Assembly: GCA_003279685.1 (NCBI GenBank)
Contig: QCHA01000001.1
Location: 62,001 to 126,000, forward strand
DNA from: Pelagibacteraceae bacterium AG-390-L03
GTDB taxonomy: Bacteria > Pseudomonadota > Alphaproteobacteria > Pelagibacterales > Pelagibacteraceae
Length of the DNA: 64,000 nt
Reading direction: 5' to 3'
The notes beneath the pieces were generated by a model. It worked only from the letters and a program-made list of their open reading frames with translations, did not search any database and was not told the origin of the DNA. The position numbers and the translations under genes were made by a program. Each line of letters begins with the position of its first letter. Position 1 is the first letter of the stretch. Positions 41,424-49,845 of the stretch are shown in pieces.

Positions 41424-42314
41424 ATGAATATTAAAAATGTTTACATTTTAGAAGATAGAGCAATCCTTTATCTAAATGGTGAAGACACAAAAGAGTTTCT
41501 ACAAAACCTAATAAGTAACGACATTAATAAAGTAAGTAAAAATAATACTTGTTTTACTTCTTTATTATCTCCTCAGGGTAAGTTTTTATATGAGTTTATC
41601 ATCATCAAACATAAATCAGGTTATCTGATTGATTGTGAGAAAACTCAAGCAGATGGATTATATAAACAATTAAGTATTTATAAATTAAGATCAAAAGTTG
41701 AAATCCTTAATCTTAGCAATGAGTTTGTTGTAGCTGCATTTAGCCATGAAAAATTCCTTACCTTTGATGAAGCAAAAGACAGTTCTGGTTTTACTCTAAA
41801 ATATAGAGAGGATCCTATTTTTTTAGATCCAAGAAATAAACTATTAGGAGCAAGACTAATTATTAATTTAGAAAAACTTTATTTGTCACTAAAAAAACTA
41901 GACTTACATGATGCTAGTATCAGTGAATATTATTCATATAGCCATAAACTTGGGATTGTTCCAAAAGACTTAAACAAATTACAAAATAAATTATTTGGTA
42001 TTGAATGTAATTATGAAGAATTAAATGGAATTGATTTTAAAAAAGGTTGTTATGTTGGGCAAGAAAATACAGCAAGAATTAAACTAAAAAATAAGCTTTC
42101 AAAAAGGTTGCTACCAATAGATTTAGTTAAAGGTGAGTTAATTGAAGGGGAAAGTATTTATTATAAAGAAAATGAAATTGGTAAAGTCTTAATAGAAAAG
42201 GATTACCCATTTGCTTTAATTAAATACCTAGATGAAAATTTTAATGGAAAGACTGATTTTAATACAAAAAAAGCCTCTATAAAAATTAAAAAACCTGAAT
42301 GGATAAAAAACTAA
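41424..42314 (+). CDS. ygfZ: YgfZ/GcvT-like folate-binding protein for iron-sulfur cluster maintenance
   Basis: 296 aa. The diagnostic motif K-G-C-Y-x-G-Q-E appears as KKGCYVGQENTAR near residue 208. The N-terminal half begins YILEDRAILYLNGEDTKEFLQNLISNDI, matching the GcvT fold. YgfZ binds tetrahydrofolate and helps assemble or repair certain Fe-S enzymes; nadA, an Fe-S enzyme gene, is close downstream. It starts 43 nt from divergent pyrC. Confidence 0.88.
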   Translation: MNIKNVYILEDRAILYLNGEDTKEFLQNLISNDINKVSKNNTCFTSLLSPQGKFLYEFIIIKHKSGYLIDCEKTQADGLYKQLSIYKLRSKVEILNLSNEFVVAAFSHEKFLTFDEAKDSSGFTLKYREDPIFLDPRNKLLGARLIINLEKLYLSLKKLDLHDASISEYYSYSHKLGIVPKDLNKLQNKLFGIECNYEELNGIDFKKGCYVGQENTARIKLKNKLSKRLLPIDLVKGELIEGESIYYKENEIGKVLIEKDYPFALIKYLDENFNGKTDFNTKKASIKIKKPEWIKN

Positions 42315-42321
42315 TTTTTTA

Positions 42322-42480
42322 TTAAAATATATAAACAATTATTAGAATTATAAGCACTACAATTACCCAAATACTTAAATTTTTAAGAAATTGTTTTAGT
42401 TGAGAATTTGAGTTTAAAAAACCTGGAAGAACTAAAATCAAAACTCCAACCATAAATATGACTGAAAGTAACTTGTCCAT
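42322..42480 (-). CDS. Small membrane protein, 52 aa
   Basis: Begins MDKLLSVIFMVGVLILVLPG and ends with a second span (SIWVIVVLIILIIVYIF). Two hydrophobic segments are joined by a polar loop (NSNSQLKQFLKNL). A purine-rich GGAGCTTTTAA lies before the ATG. It fills the gap between ygfZ and the tRNA. No family recognised. Confidence 0.55.
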   Translation of the reverse strand: MDKLLSVIFMVGVLILVLPGFLNSNSQLKQFLKNLSIWVIVVLIILIIVYIF

Positions 42481-42506
42481 TTAAAAGCTCCTATATAATT
42501 TTGTTT

Positions 42507-42592
42507 TGGTGCGGTCGGAGAGAATCGAACTCTCATGGACTAAGTCCACACGGCCCTCAACCGTGCCTGTCTACCAATTTCAGCACGACCGC
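42507..42592 (-). tRNA. tRNA-Leu (anticodon GAG)
   Basis: Read on the minus strand: 7-bp acceptor stem GCGGTCG/CGACCGC, a D arm, an anticodon stem CACGG/CCGTG with loop TTGAGGG (anticodon GAG), and a long class II variable arm (TGGACTTAGTCCA). The T arm GAGAG-TTCGATT-CTCTC follows. Discriminator A and the CCA end are encoded (42507-42510). The long variable arm and anticodon fix it as Leu reading CTC/CTT codons. Confidence 0.95.
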
Positions 42593-42647
42593 GGTATGTG
42601 TCATAATAAATGAATGACAATTATCTTTCAAATTGGTAAATAACATC

Positions 42648-43637
42648 ATGGAATTTACACAAGAAGTGCAAAAAGCTACAGACCCTATTTATCAAAAAAT
42701 TTCTAAGGTAATGCCAGAAATTGAATGGTCTGTGCATGCTCCATATATTCATAAAATTAATAAGCTTAAAAAAGAGAAGAACGCAGTAATTCTTGCTCAT
42801 AATTATCAAACCCCTGAAATTTATCATGGTGTTGCTGATTTTGCTGCTGATTCTCTAGCTTTAGCAATTGAAGCATCAAAAACTTCTGCAGATATAATTT
42901 TAATGGCTGGAGTTCATTTTATGGCTGAGACTGCAAAGCTAATGAGTCCTGATAAAAAAGTTATTTTACCAGATATGAATGCTGGTTGCTCATTATCATC
43001 TTCAATTACAGGAAAAGACGTAAGACTGCTAAAAGAAAAATACCCAGGAGTTCCTGTGGTATCTTATGTAAACACATCAGCAGAAGTTAAAGCTGAAACT
43101 GATGTATGCTGCACATCAGCTAATGCAGTTAAAATTGTAAAATCTTTAGGTGTTAAAAAAGTAATCTTTTTACCTGATGATTATCTTGCAAAATATGTTG
43201 CTTCACAAACAGATATTGAAATAATATCTTGGAAAGGCATTTGCATAGTCCATGATCAGTTTAATGAAAAAGAAATACACGATATTAGAAAAAATAATCC
43301 AGGTATAAAAATAATTGCACATCCAGAATGTCCTCCTGATGTTATTAAAGCAAGCGACTTTGCAGGCTCAACATCAGGTATGATTAAATACGTTCAAGAT
43401 AACCAACCGAAAAAAGTTATGATGGTTACTGAATGTTCAATGAGTGATAATATACAAGTAGAAAATCCAAATGTAGATTTTATAAAGCCTTGTAATATGT
43501 GTCCTCACATGAAAAAAATTACTCTCCCAAAAATATTAGATTGCCTTGAAAATGAAACTGGTGAAATAATTATGGATAAAAAAATTATTGAGAAAGCCAG
43601 AATATCAGTTGAAAAAATGGCAGCCATTGGCAGATAA
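42648..43637 (+). CDS. nadA: Quinolinate synthase
   Basis: 329 aa from the ATG at 42648; a TTG at 42633 in frame would add five residues and is less likely. 4Fe-4S ligands are Cys114 (MNAGCSL), Cys199 (WKGICIVH) and one of Cys282/Cys285 (PCNMCPHM). AVILAHNYQTPEIYH, FMAETAKLMSP and AHPECPPDV are typical of NadA. It condenses iminoaspartate with dihydroxyacetone phosphate in NAD synthesis. nadC follows by 4 nt; nadB is not in the window, so the iminoaspartate source must be elsewhere. Confidence 0.95.
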   Translation: MEFTQEVQKATDPIYQKISKVMPEIEWSVHAPYIHKINKLKKEKNAVILAHNYQTPEIYHGVADFAADSLALAIEASKTSADIILMAGVHFMAETAKLMSPDKKVILPDMNAGCSLSSSITGKDVRLLKEKYPGVPVVSYVNTSAEVKAETDVCCTSANAVKIVKSLGVKKVIFLPDDYLAKYVASQTDIEIISWKGICIVHDQFNEKEIHDIRKNNPGIKIIAHPECPPDVIKASDFAGSTSGMIKYVQDNQPKKVMMVTECSMSDNIQVENPNVDFIKPCNMCPHMKKITLPKILDCLENETGEIIMDKKIIEKARISVEKMAAIGR

Positions 43638-43641
43638 TTAA

Positions 43642-44475
43642 GTGTCAAAAATAAAACTTAGTAAAGATTTTATTCGTAATACGGTTAAGAGAGCTTTGAA
43701 TGAAGATCTCTACCCGTCTGGAGATATTACATCAAGTTTAGTAAAAAATAATAAGACTGTTAAAGTCAAACTTCTTTCAAATGAAAATGCAATTGTAGGT
43801 GGTTTGTTATTTGCAAAACAAGCTTTTGATTTAGTAGATAATAAAATTAAATTTAAGATTAAAAAAAAAGATGGATCTAATGTAAAAAAAGGTTCCCTAG
43901 TTGCAACTATTGGAGGAAATGCTAGAAATATTTTAATTGCTGAAAGAGTTGCTTTAAATTTTTTATCTCATATCTCGGGTATTGCTACAAAAACAAATAA
44001 ATTTGTAAAACTTGCTGGTAAAAAATGTAAAATTTGTTGTACTCGTAAAACCATTCCAAACATAAGAGTTATTCAAAAATATGCGGTCAAATTAGGCGGA
44101 GGTACTAATCATCGATTTAATCTAAGCGATGAATTTTTAATCAAAGATAATCATATTGCTTCATCAAATATTAAAAGCTTAGTTTCTCTGGCAATTAAAA
44201 ATAAGAAAGGACGAAAAATAACAGTTGAAGTTGACAATTTAAAACAACTTGAAGAAATAGTTGGTCTGAAATTCAATACTGTCTTATTTGATAATATGTC
44301 AGTTAGAAATCTAAAAGCAGGTGTTAAGATTGCTAAAAAATATTACGAAACAGAGGCGTCAGGAAATATTAGTTTAAAAACTGTGAAAGAAGTTGCTAAA
44401 ACAGGTGTTAATAGAATATCTATCGGGAGCATTACACATAGTGCTGCGGCTATTGACTTTAAATTAGAAATCTAA
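43642..44475 (+). CDS. nadC: Nicotinate-nucleotide pyrophosphorylase (quinolinate phosphoribosyltransferase)
   Basis: 277 aa; the start is a GTG 4 nt behind nadA. Family motifs are EDLYPSGDITSSLV, ERVALNFLSHISGIAT, TRKTIPNIRVIQKYAVKLGGGTNHR (substrate Arg/Lys/His loop), EVDNL and SIGSITHSAAAIDF. It converts quinolinate and PRPP to nicotinate mononucleotide. The gene is co-transcribed with nadA. It ends 4 nt into the stop of the convergent MazG-like gene. Confidence 0.95.
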   Translation: MSKIKLSKDFIRNTVKRALNEDLYPSGDITSSLVKNNKTVKVKLLSNENAIVGGLLFAKQAFDLVDNKIKFKIKKKDGSNVKKGSLVATIGGNARNILIAERVALNFLSHISGIATKTNKFVKLAGKKCKICCTRKTIPNIRVIQKYAVKLGGGTNHRFNLSDEFLIKDNHIASSNIKSLVSLAIKNKKGRKITVEVDNLKQLEEIVGLKFNTVLFDNMSVRNLKAGVKIAKKYYETEASGNISLKTVKEVAKTGVNRISIGSITHSAAAIDFKLEI

Positions 44476-44843
44476 GATACGAATTTAGATAAATCTGGTT
44501 TAAAATAATTTGGACCTTTCATTACTTTTCCTGCCTCATTATATATCGGTTCCCCATTTTCTCCTAATTTACTCATATTAGAATTTTGAACCTCATCAAA
44601 ACATTTATCTAAATCTATACCAAAAGCATGTCCTGCCCCATATGTTACATACAAAATATCTGTAAGTGCATCAGCTATCTCTAATAAATCATTGTTTTTC
44701 ATTGCTTCTTGAAGCTCATCTAATTCTTCTTTAATAAGATCTATTCTTAATTTATTGATTTTATCACTACTAAATGATGGTTTTGTTTTGACCTCTTGGC
44801 CAAAAGTTTTCATAAAAGTTCCAACTTTATTAAAATTCGACAT
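44472..44843 (-). CDS. MazG-like nucleotide pyrophosphohydrolase
   Basis: 123 aa, all-alpha NTP-PPase (PRA-PH/MazG) fold. The metal motif E-x-x-E ... E-x-x-D is visible as KEELDELQEAM and LLEIADALTDILYVTYG. The C-terminal part IDLDKCFDEVQNSNMSKL and VMKGPNYFKPD resembles phage and eukaryotic MazG-like proteins acting on (d)NTPs. It could cleanse odd nucleotides; HisE is less likely as no his genes are near. Confidence 0.82.
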   Translation of the reverse strand: MSNFNKVGTFMKTFGQEVKTKPSFSSDKINKLRIDLIKEELDELQEAMKNNDLLEIADALTDILYVTYGAGHAFGIDLDKCFDEVQNSNMSKLGENGEPIYNEAGKVMKGPNYFKPDLSKFVS

Positions 44844-44909
44844 TTTGCTCCTGTAAGTTTTTTTTAAATTATTGTATGTTATAATTATTTATTACTTACA
44901 AATTAATCA

Positions 44910-46298
44910 ATGAAATTAAGAAAAGAATTCGACAGTATTGGTAGTGTAAATGTTCCTAATGATAAATATTGGGGAGCTTCTACACAAAGATCTAACAAAT
45001 TTTTCAATATTGGTAAAATACTTGTAAATATTTCAATAATTAAATCTATAGCCATAATAAAAAGATCAGCTGCGATTGTTCATTCTAAAGATAAATTAAT
45101 TACAAATAAAATTTCAAAGGCAATTATCAAAGCCTCAGATGAAGTTATCAAAGGAAAATTAGATAAAAATTTTCCTCTTAAAGTATGGCAAACAGGTTCT
45201 GGAACTCAAACAAATATGAATGTAAATGAGGTAATTGCTAATCGAGCTATTGAAATCTTGGGTGGAAAAAAAGGAACAAAAAAACCAGTTCATCCAAATG
45301 ATCATGTAAATAAATCTCAATCAACTAATGATGTCTTTCCGACTGCAATGCATATTTCTGTTGCTAAAGAAACAATAACTAAATTATTACCTAGCTTAAA
45401 AATTTTAGAAAAAGAATTAAAAAAAAAATCTATTGAATTTAAAAGTATTGTAAAAATTGGAAGAACACATCTTCAAGATGCAACTCCACTTTCTCTTGGA
45501 CAGGAATTTTCTGGATATCATGTGCAGGTTAAAAAAAGTATTGAAAGAATAGAGCATGCATTAAAAGAAATTTTTTATCTTGCACAAGGTGGGACAGCTG
45601 TTGGCACCGGTATTAATTCTAAAAAGAATTTTGATAAAAAAATAGTCAAAGAAATTACTAAGTTTACAAAAATTCCATTTAAACCAGCAGCAAATAAATT
45701 TGCTGAACTTGCAGCCCATGACTCTATTGTAAATTTTTCAGGAACATTAAATACATGCGCTGTAGCTTTAATGAAAATTTCCAATGATATTAGATTTTTA
45801 GGATCTGGTCCTAGAGCTGGATACGGTGAACTAATTTTACCTGAGAATGAACCTGGCTCATCAATTATGCCAGGGAAAGTTAACCCAACACAATGTGAAG
45901 CTGTTACTATGGTTTGTGTTAAAGTTATTGGCAATCATAATGGGATTACTATTGCAGGATCACATGGGCATTTTGAATTAAATGTCTTCAAACCTTTGAT
46001 CGCTCATAATATTTTACAATCAATCGATTTAATAGCTGACAGCACTAAAAATTTTGCTCTCTATTGTGTTAAAGGGATAAAAGCTAATAAGAAAAAAATT
46101 CAAGAACATTTAGATAATTCTTTAATGCTGGTAACAGCGCTAGCACCACATATCGGTTATGATAACGCAGCAAAAATTGCAAAAACAGCTTTAAAAAATA
46201 ATACAACTTTAAAAAATGAAACATTAAAAACAGGGTTAATTAATGAAAAAGATTATGAAAAAATTGTTGATCCTAAAAAAATGATTTACCCTGCATAA
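44910..46298 (+). CDS. fumC: Fumarate hydratase class II
   Basis: 462 aa, the normal FumC length. Landmarks are TGSGTQTNMNVNEVIANRA, HPNDHVNKSQSTNDVFPTAMH (B-site and catalytic His), GRTHLQDATPL and the superfamily signature GSSIMPGKVNPTQCEA. The HPNDHVN motif and lack of the aspartase C-terminal pattern favour fumarase over aspartate ammonia-lyase. It makes malate from fumarate in the TCA cycle without iron, fitting an iron-poor ocean. It starts 66 nt from the divergent MazG-like gene. Confidence 0.93.
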   Translation: MKLRKEFDSIGSVNVPNDKYWGASTQRSNKFFNIGKILVNISIIKSIAIIKRSAAIVHSKDKLITNKISKAIIKASDEVIKGKLDKNFPLKVWQTGSGTQTNMNVNEVIANRAIEILGGKKGTKKPVHPNDHVNKSQSTNDVFPTAMHISVAKETITKLLPSLKILEKELKKKSIEFKSIVKIGRTHLQDATPLSLGQEFSGYHVQVKKSIERIEHALKEIFYLAQGGTAVGTGINSKKNFDKKIVKEITKFTKIPFKPAANKFAELAAHDSIVNFSGTLNTCAVALMKISNDIRFLGSGPRAGYGELILPENEPGSSIMPGKVNPTQCEAVTMVCVKVIGNHNGITIAGSHGHFELNVFKPLIAHNILQSIDLIADSTKNFALYCVKGIKANKKKIQEHLDNSLMLVTALAPHIGYDNAAKIAKTALKNNTTLKNETLKTGLINEKDYEKIVDPKKMIYPA

Positions 46299-47776
46299 CT
46301 TCTAATTGCATCATTTAACAATTTTTTAAAATAAATCTTATTCTGTAAATTATTATCTTTAAGCAAAATTTGATTAAAATTATCATTCAAACTTTCATTA
46401 AGAATGCCATCAACTTTGATATCAGTTATATTAATAACTTTGTCGTCAAATAAATAAGTAAAGTTAAGATTCATTTTATTGATTTTTTTTCTTAAATTTT
46501 TAGGAGTTAGTAAAAATTTATATACTTCATCTGAATTAATTATATCAATTTCAGAGTTAGTATCTAAAATTAATTTTCCATCTTTTATGTATATTAAACT
46601 ATCTATCAAATTAAAATTAACATGATTTTTCCAATTGAAATTAGTTTCATCTAAATCAATTAATCCTTCTTCAATTTTTGACTTTAAAAAAATATTTACA
46701 AAATTATCAAAATTTTTAATTTTGTTTGCCGAAATGTCCAATTTGAAATCAATGTTTTTATTATTTAATATTTCAGTTTTTAGAATTTGTTTAATAATTC
46801 CATTAGTAGAAAATAAATGACTAAAATCAATTTCAATAGCAGAGCCTTCTAAATTTGAGTGAAAAGGTCTAAAGTTTAATTTTCCATTATAAGAAAATTT
46901 TGGTTTTTGTGCTTTATCAATAAGTTTAAATTCAAAATAATTTTTGTTTGTTTTGTATTCAGCAATACTTTTTGAATTTGAAAAATTAAATTCTGACAAT
47001 CCTGTGTTAAATTTTTTTCCATGTGAAAATTGATTTTCTATTTCGAGATCTAAACTTTCAATTTTTATTTTTGAATTTAAATTTTTCTGGTCTTCATTAT
47101 TAGATAATTCTATTAAGAAGGGTAGATTAAAAATATTATTTTTTGAATAAAGCATGTTTTTAGATTCATTTAAATCATAAATATATTTTGCATTTACAAT
47201 ATTATTAATAAACAAAATTTCATTCTCTAAATTTCTATAAAAAATGTTACTATCAAGTATTTCAAATTTGATATCTTTGAAATTATTATCTAAAAGTTTT
47301 ATAAAAAAACTATAGTTGTTTTTATTTAGATTAAAATTTGCCTCTTCTATTACAACATCTTTTACTTTTATATTTTTAAGAGAAAACAAGTTGTCTAAAG
47401 ATATATAAATTTTAGTTTTATTTATTTCAGATACTTTTTTTTCATTAAATATTAATGAAGATTCGTTTGTTGTAAAATGGGGTCTTGGTAAAAATTTATA
47501 ATCTAATTTTTTTTCAAAATTAAACTCTAGGTTTAATTTTTCTATTAGTTTTTTTTTAAGTTCAGCTGAAATTTGATTTTGATTATAAATATTTGGTATT
47601 GAAAGATATGACAAAAATAAAATAACCACTAAAAATGTAGTTAAAAAAATTTTGTTATTAATTAATATTTTTTTAAGGTTAGCGGCGTTTAATTTGTTTA
47701 AATTTCTCTCTAATAGACTATTTATAAAGTTATTAATCTTTATTAAAATTTTAACAAAATAATTATGTTTGCTCAT
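46286..47776 (-). CDS. AsmA-like membrane-anchored protein
   Basis: 496 aa, strongly Asn/Lys/Ile-rich. One membrane segment at about 41-60 (KIFLTTFLVVILFLSYLSI) anchors a long periplasmic part of beta-strand repeats. The early KLNLEFNFEKKLDYKFLPRPHFTTNESSLIF is the typical N-terminal pattern of AsmA-like proteins (pattern K-x-L-P-x-P-x-x-x-x-x-x-x). ISLDNLFSLKNIKVKDVVIEEANFNL follows as in that family. These bridge-like proteins are linked to lipid transport to the outer membrane. Only 32 nt separate its start from divergent uvrD. Confidence 0.7.
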   Translation of the reverse strand: MSKHNYFVKILIKINNFINSLLERNLNKLNAANLKKILINNKIFLTTFLVVILFLSYLSIPNIYNQNQISAELKKKLIEKLNLEFNFEKKLDYKFLPRPHFTTNESSLIFNEKKVSEINKTKIYISLDNLFSLKNIKVKDVVIEEANFNLNKNNYSFFIKLLDNNFKDIKFEILDSNIFYRNLENEILFINNIVNAKYIYDLNESKNMLYSKNNIFNLPFLIELSNNEDQKNLNSKIKIESLDLEIENQFSHGKKFNTGLSEFNFSNSKSIAEYKTNKNYFEFKLIDKAQKPKFSYNGKLNFRPFHSNLEGSAIEIDFSHLFSTNGIIKQILKTEILNNKNIDFKLDISANKIKNFDNFVNIFLKSKIEEGLIDLDETNFNWKNHVNFNLIDSLIYIKDGKLILDTNSEIDIINSDEVYKFLLTPKNLRKKINKMNLNFTYLFDDKVINITDIKVDGILNESLNDNFNQILLKDNNLQNKIYFKKLLNDAIRSYAG

Positions 47777-47808
47777 AAAACTATGAAACTTATAAAGAAA
47801 TATTTTAA

Positions 47809-49845
47809 ATGATAAACTCTGATTATTTAAAAAACCTCAATAAAGCTCAAAAAGAAGCTGTATTATATTTAGATGGCCCACTATTAATTGTTGCCGGTGC
47901 GGGATCTGGAAAAACCAAGGTTTTAACTTCAAGAATTGCACATATTATTAAAGAAAAGAAAGCATTTCCTAATCAAATTTTGTCAGTAACTTTTACTAAT
48001 AAGGCTGCAAAGGAAATGCAAATCAGAGTAAGTAAAATGCTTGGTTCAGCAGCAACTGGTCTTTCGTGGCTTGGAACATTTCATTCAATTTGTGCCAAAA
48101 TATTAAGAAAACATGCAACGGCTGCAAATCTAAACTCAAATTTTACAATTATAGATACTGATGATCAAACAAGACTTATTAAGAATATCTGCAAAAGTGA
48201 AAATATTGATATTAAACAATTAGCACCTAGATTTATATTGGCAATAATTGATCGATGGAAAAATAAAGGATGTTACCCATCAGAAGTTAAAGTAAACAAT
48301 AAAGATGTTTATGAAAAAACTATACTTCCTCTATATAAAATTTATCAACAAAAATTAATAGATTTAAATTCATGTGATTTTGGTGACTTAATTTTACACA
48401 CTGTAAAAATTTTAGAAAATTATCCTGATATACGACAGATATACTCAACTAACTTTAAATATATTTTAGTTGATGAGTATCAAGATACTAATTTTATTCA
48501 AAGTAAATGGTTAAGTTTATTATCAGAAAAAAACAAAAATTTATGTTGTGTGGGAGATGATGATCAATCAATTTATAGTTGGAGAGGAGCAGAAATTAAA
48601 AATTTTTTAGAATTTGATCAAGTATATGAAAATACAAAAGTAATTAGACTTGAACAGAATTATAGATCATCACAAAATATTTTATCTGTTGCCTCTAATC
48701 TAATTTCAAATAATCAAAATAGAGTTGGTAAAACACTCACAACTACAATGGAAGAAGGTGACTTAGTCAAACTTAATTGTTTTAAAAATGGAAAAGATGA
48801 AGCTATTGGAATTTCAGATGAAATTGAAAAAAATTTAAAAAAAAAATATTCATTCAATGAAATGGCTATTTTAGTTAGAGCTATATTTCAAACAAGAGAA
48901 TTTGAAGAAAGATTTCTTAAAATTGGTATGCCTTATAGAATTTTAGGAGGAACAAAATTTTATGAAAGAGCTGAAATTAAAGATTGTGTTGCATATTTAA
49001 GATTAATTCATCAAGAAAAAGATGATCTAGCCTTTGAACGTATAGTAAACAATCCTAAAAGATCAATTGGAGATACTACTTTAAAGACTGTCCATGAATT
49101 TGGAAAAGAAAATAACTTAAGTCTAGAGTCTGCTGCTAATAAAATGCTTGAACAAAATTTAATTAAACCAAAAACAAAAATAGGTCTTAGTTTTTTTCTT
49201 AATGCATTAAATAAATGGAGAAATGATCTCAATATCAAAAAGGTAAGTCACATCAAATTACTACAAACTGTTTTAGATGAGTCGGGTTACTCTGCAATGC
49301 TTAAAAATAAAAAAGATTTAGACAATGAAAATAGATTAGAAAATATAAAAGAATTGTTAAGTGCGATGAAAGAATTTGATAATTTAGAAAGCTTTTTAGA
49401 GCACGTTTCTCTAGCAACTTCGGTTGATCAAGAATGGGATGGTGAAAAAATTAATATGATGACTATGCATGCAGCAAAAGGGCTAGAATTTGATGTAGTT
49501 TTTCTTCCTGGTTGGGAAGAAGGTTTGTTTCCACATCAAAAATCAATTGAAGAAAAAGGTCAGAATGGCTTGGAAGAAGAACGTCGTTTAGCTTATGTTG
49601 GGATTACTAGAGCTAGAAAGAAAGCAATAATATCTTTTTCGATGAATAGGTTTTATCAAGGTGACTGGATTGATAGTATGGCATCAAGATTTATAGAGGA
49701 ATTACCAGAAAAGCATTTAGAAAAAAATTCTTTTTTTGAAGAAGAAGTTGACGATAATCAAGATTTTGATTTTAATCAAGACTTTGAAATTGATGAAGGA
49801 ACAAGAAGTCCTGGATGGATAAGATATCAAAAGAGAATTAAATGA
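47809..49845 (+). CDS. uvrD: UvrD/PcrA-type superfamily I DNA helicase
   Basis: 678 aa. Motifs in order: LNKAQKEAVLY (Q motif), AGAGSGKTK (Walker A, 29-37), TFTNKAAKEM (Ia), VDEYQDTN (II), GDDDQSIYSWRGA (III), EQNYRSSQNIL (IV), MTMHAAKGLEFDVVFLPGWEEGLFPH (V) and EERRLAYVGITRARKK (VI). It unwinds DNA 3'-5' in excision and mismatch repair. The C-terminus is short and acidic with little of the usual Tudor-like tail. It overlaps pepP by 4 nt. Confidence 0.93.
   Translation: MINSDYLKNLNKAQKEAVLYLDGPLLIVAGAGSGKTKVLTSRIAHIIKEKKAFPNQILSVTFTNKAAKEMQIRVSKMLGSAATGLSWLGTFHSICAKILRKHATAANLNSNFTIIDTDDQTRLIKNICKSENIDIKQLAPRFILAIIDRWKNKGCYPSEVKVNNKDVYEKTILPLYKIYQQKLIDLNSCDFGDLILHTVKILENYPDIRQIYSTNFKYILVDEYQDTNFIQSKWLSLLSEKNKNLCCVGDDDQSIYSWRGAEIKNFLEFDQVYENTKVIRLEQNYRSSQNILSVASNLISNNQNRVGKTLTTTMEEGDLVKLNCFKNGKDEAIGISDEIEKNLKKKYSFNEMAILVRAIFQTREFEERFLKIGMPYRILGGTKFYERAEIKDCVAYLRLIHQEKDDLAFERIVNNPKRSIGDTTLKTVHEFGKENNLSLESAANKMLEQNLIKPKTKIGLSFFLNALNKWRNDLNIKKVSHIKLLQTVLDESGYSAMLKNKKDLDNENRLENIKELLSAMKEFDNLESFLEHVSLATSVDQEWDGEKINMMTMHAAKGLEFDVVFLPGWEEGLFPHQKSIEEKGQNGLEEERRLAYVGITRARKKAIISFSMNRFYQGDWIDSMASRFIEELPEKHLEKNSFFEEEVDDNQDFDFNQDFEIDEGTRSPGWIRYQKRIK

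Noticed and set aside
45575-45934. Minus-strand 119-aa ORF inside fumC
   Set aside because: Shadow frame of a well-conserved gene; no independent features.
44910-46298. Aspartate ammonia-lyase instead of fumarase
   Set aside because: The HPNDHVN and TGSGTQTNMN motifs fit class II fumarase better.
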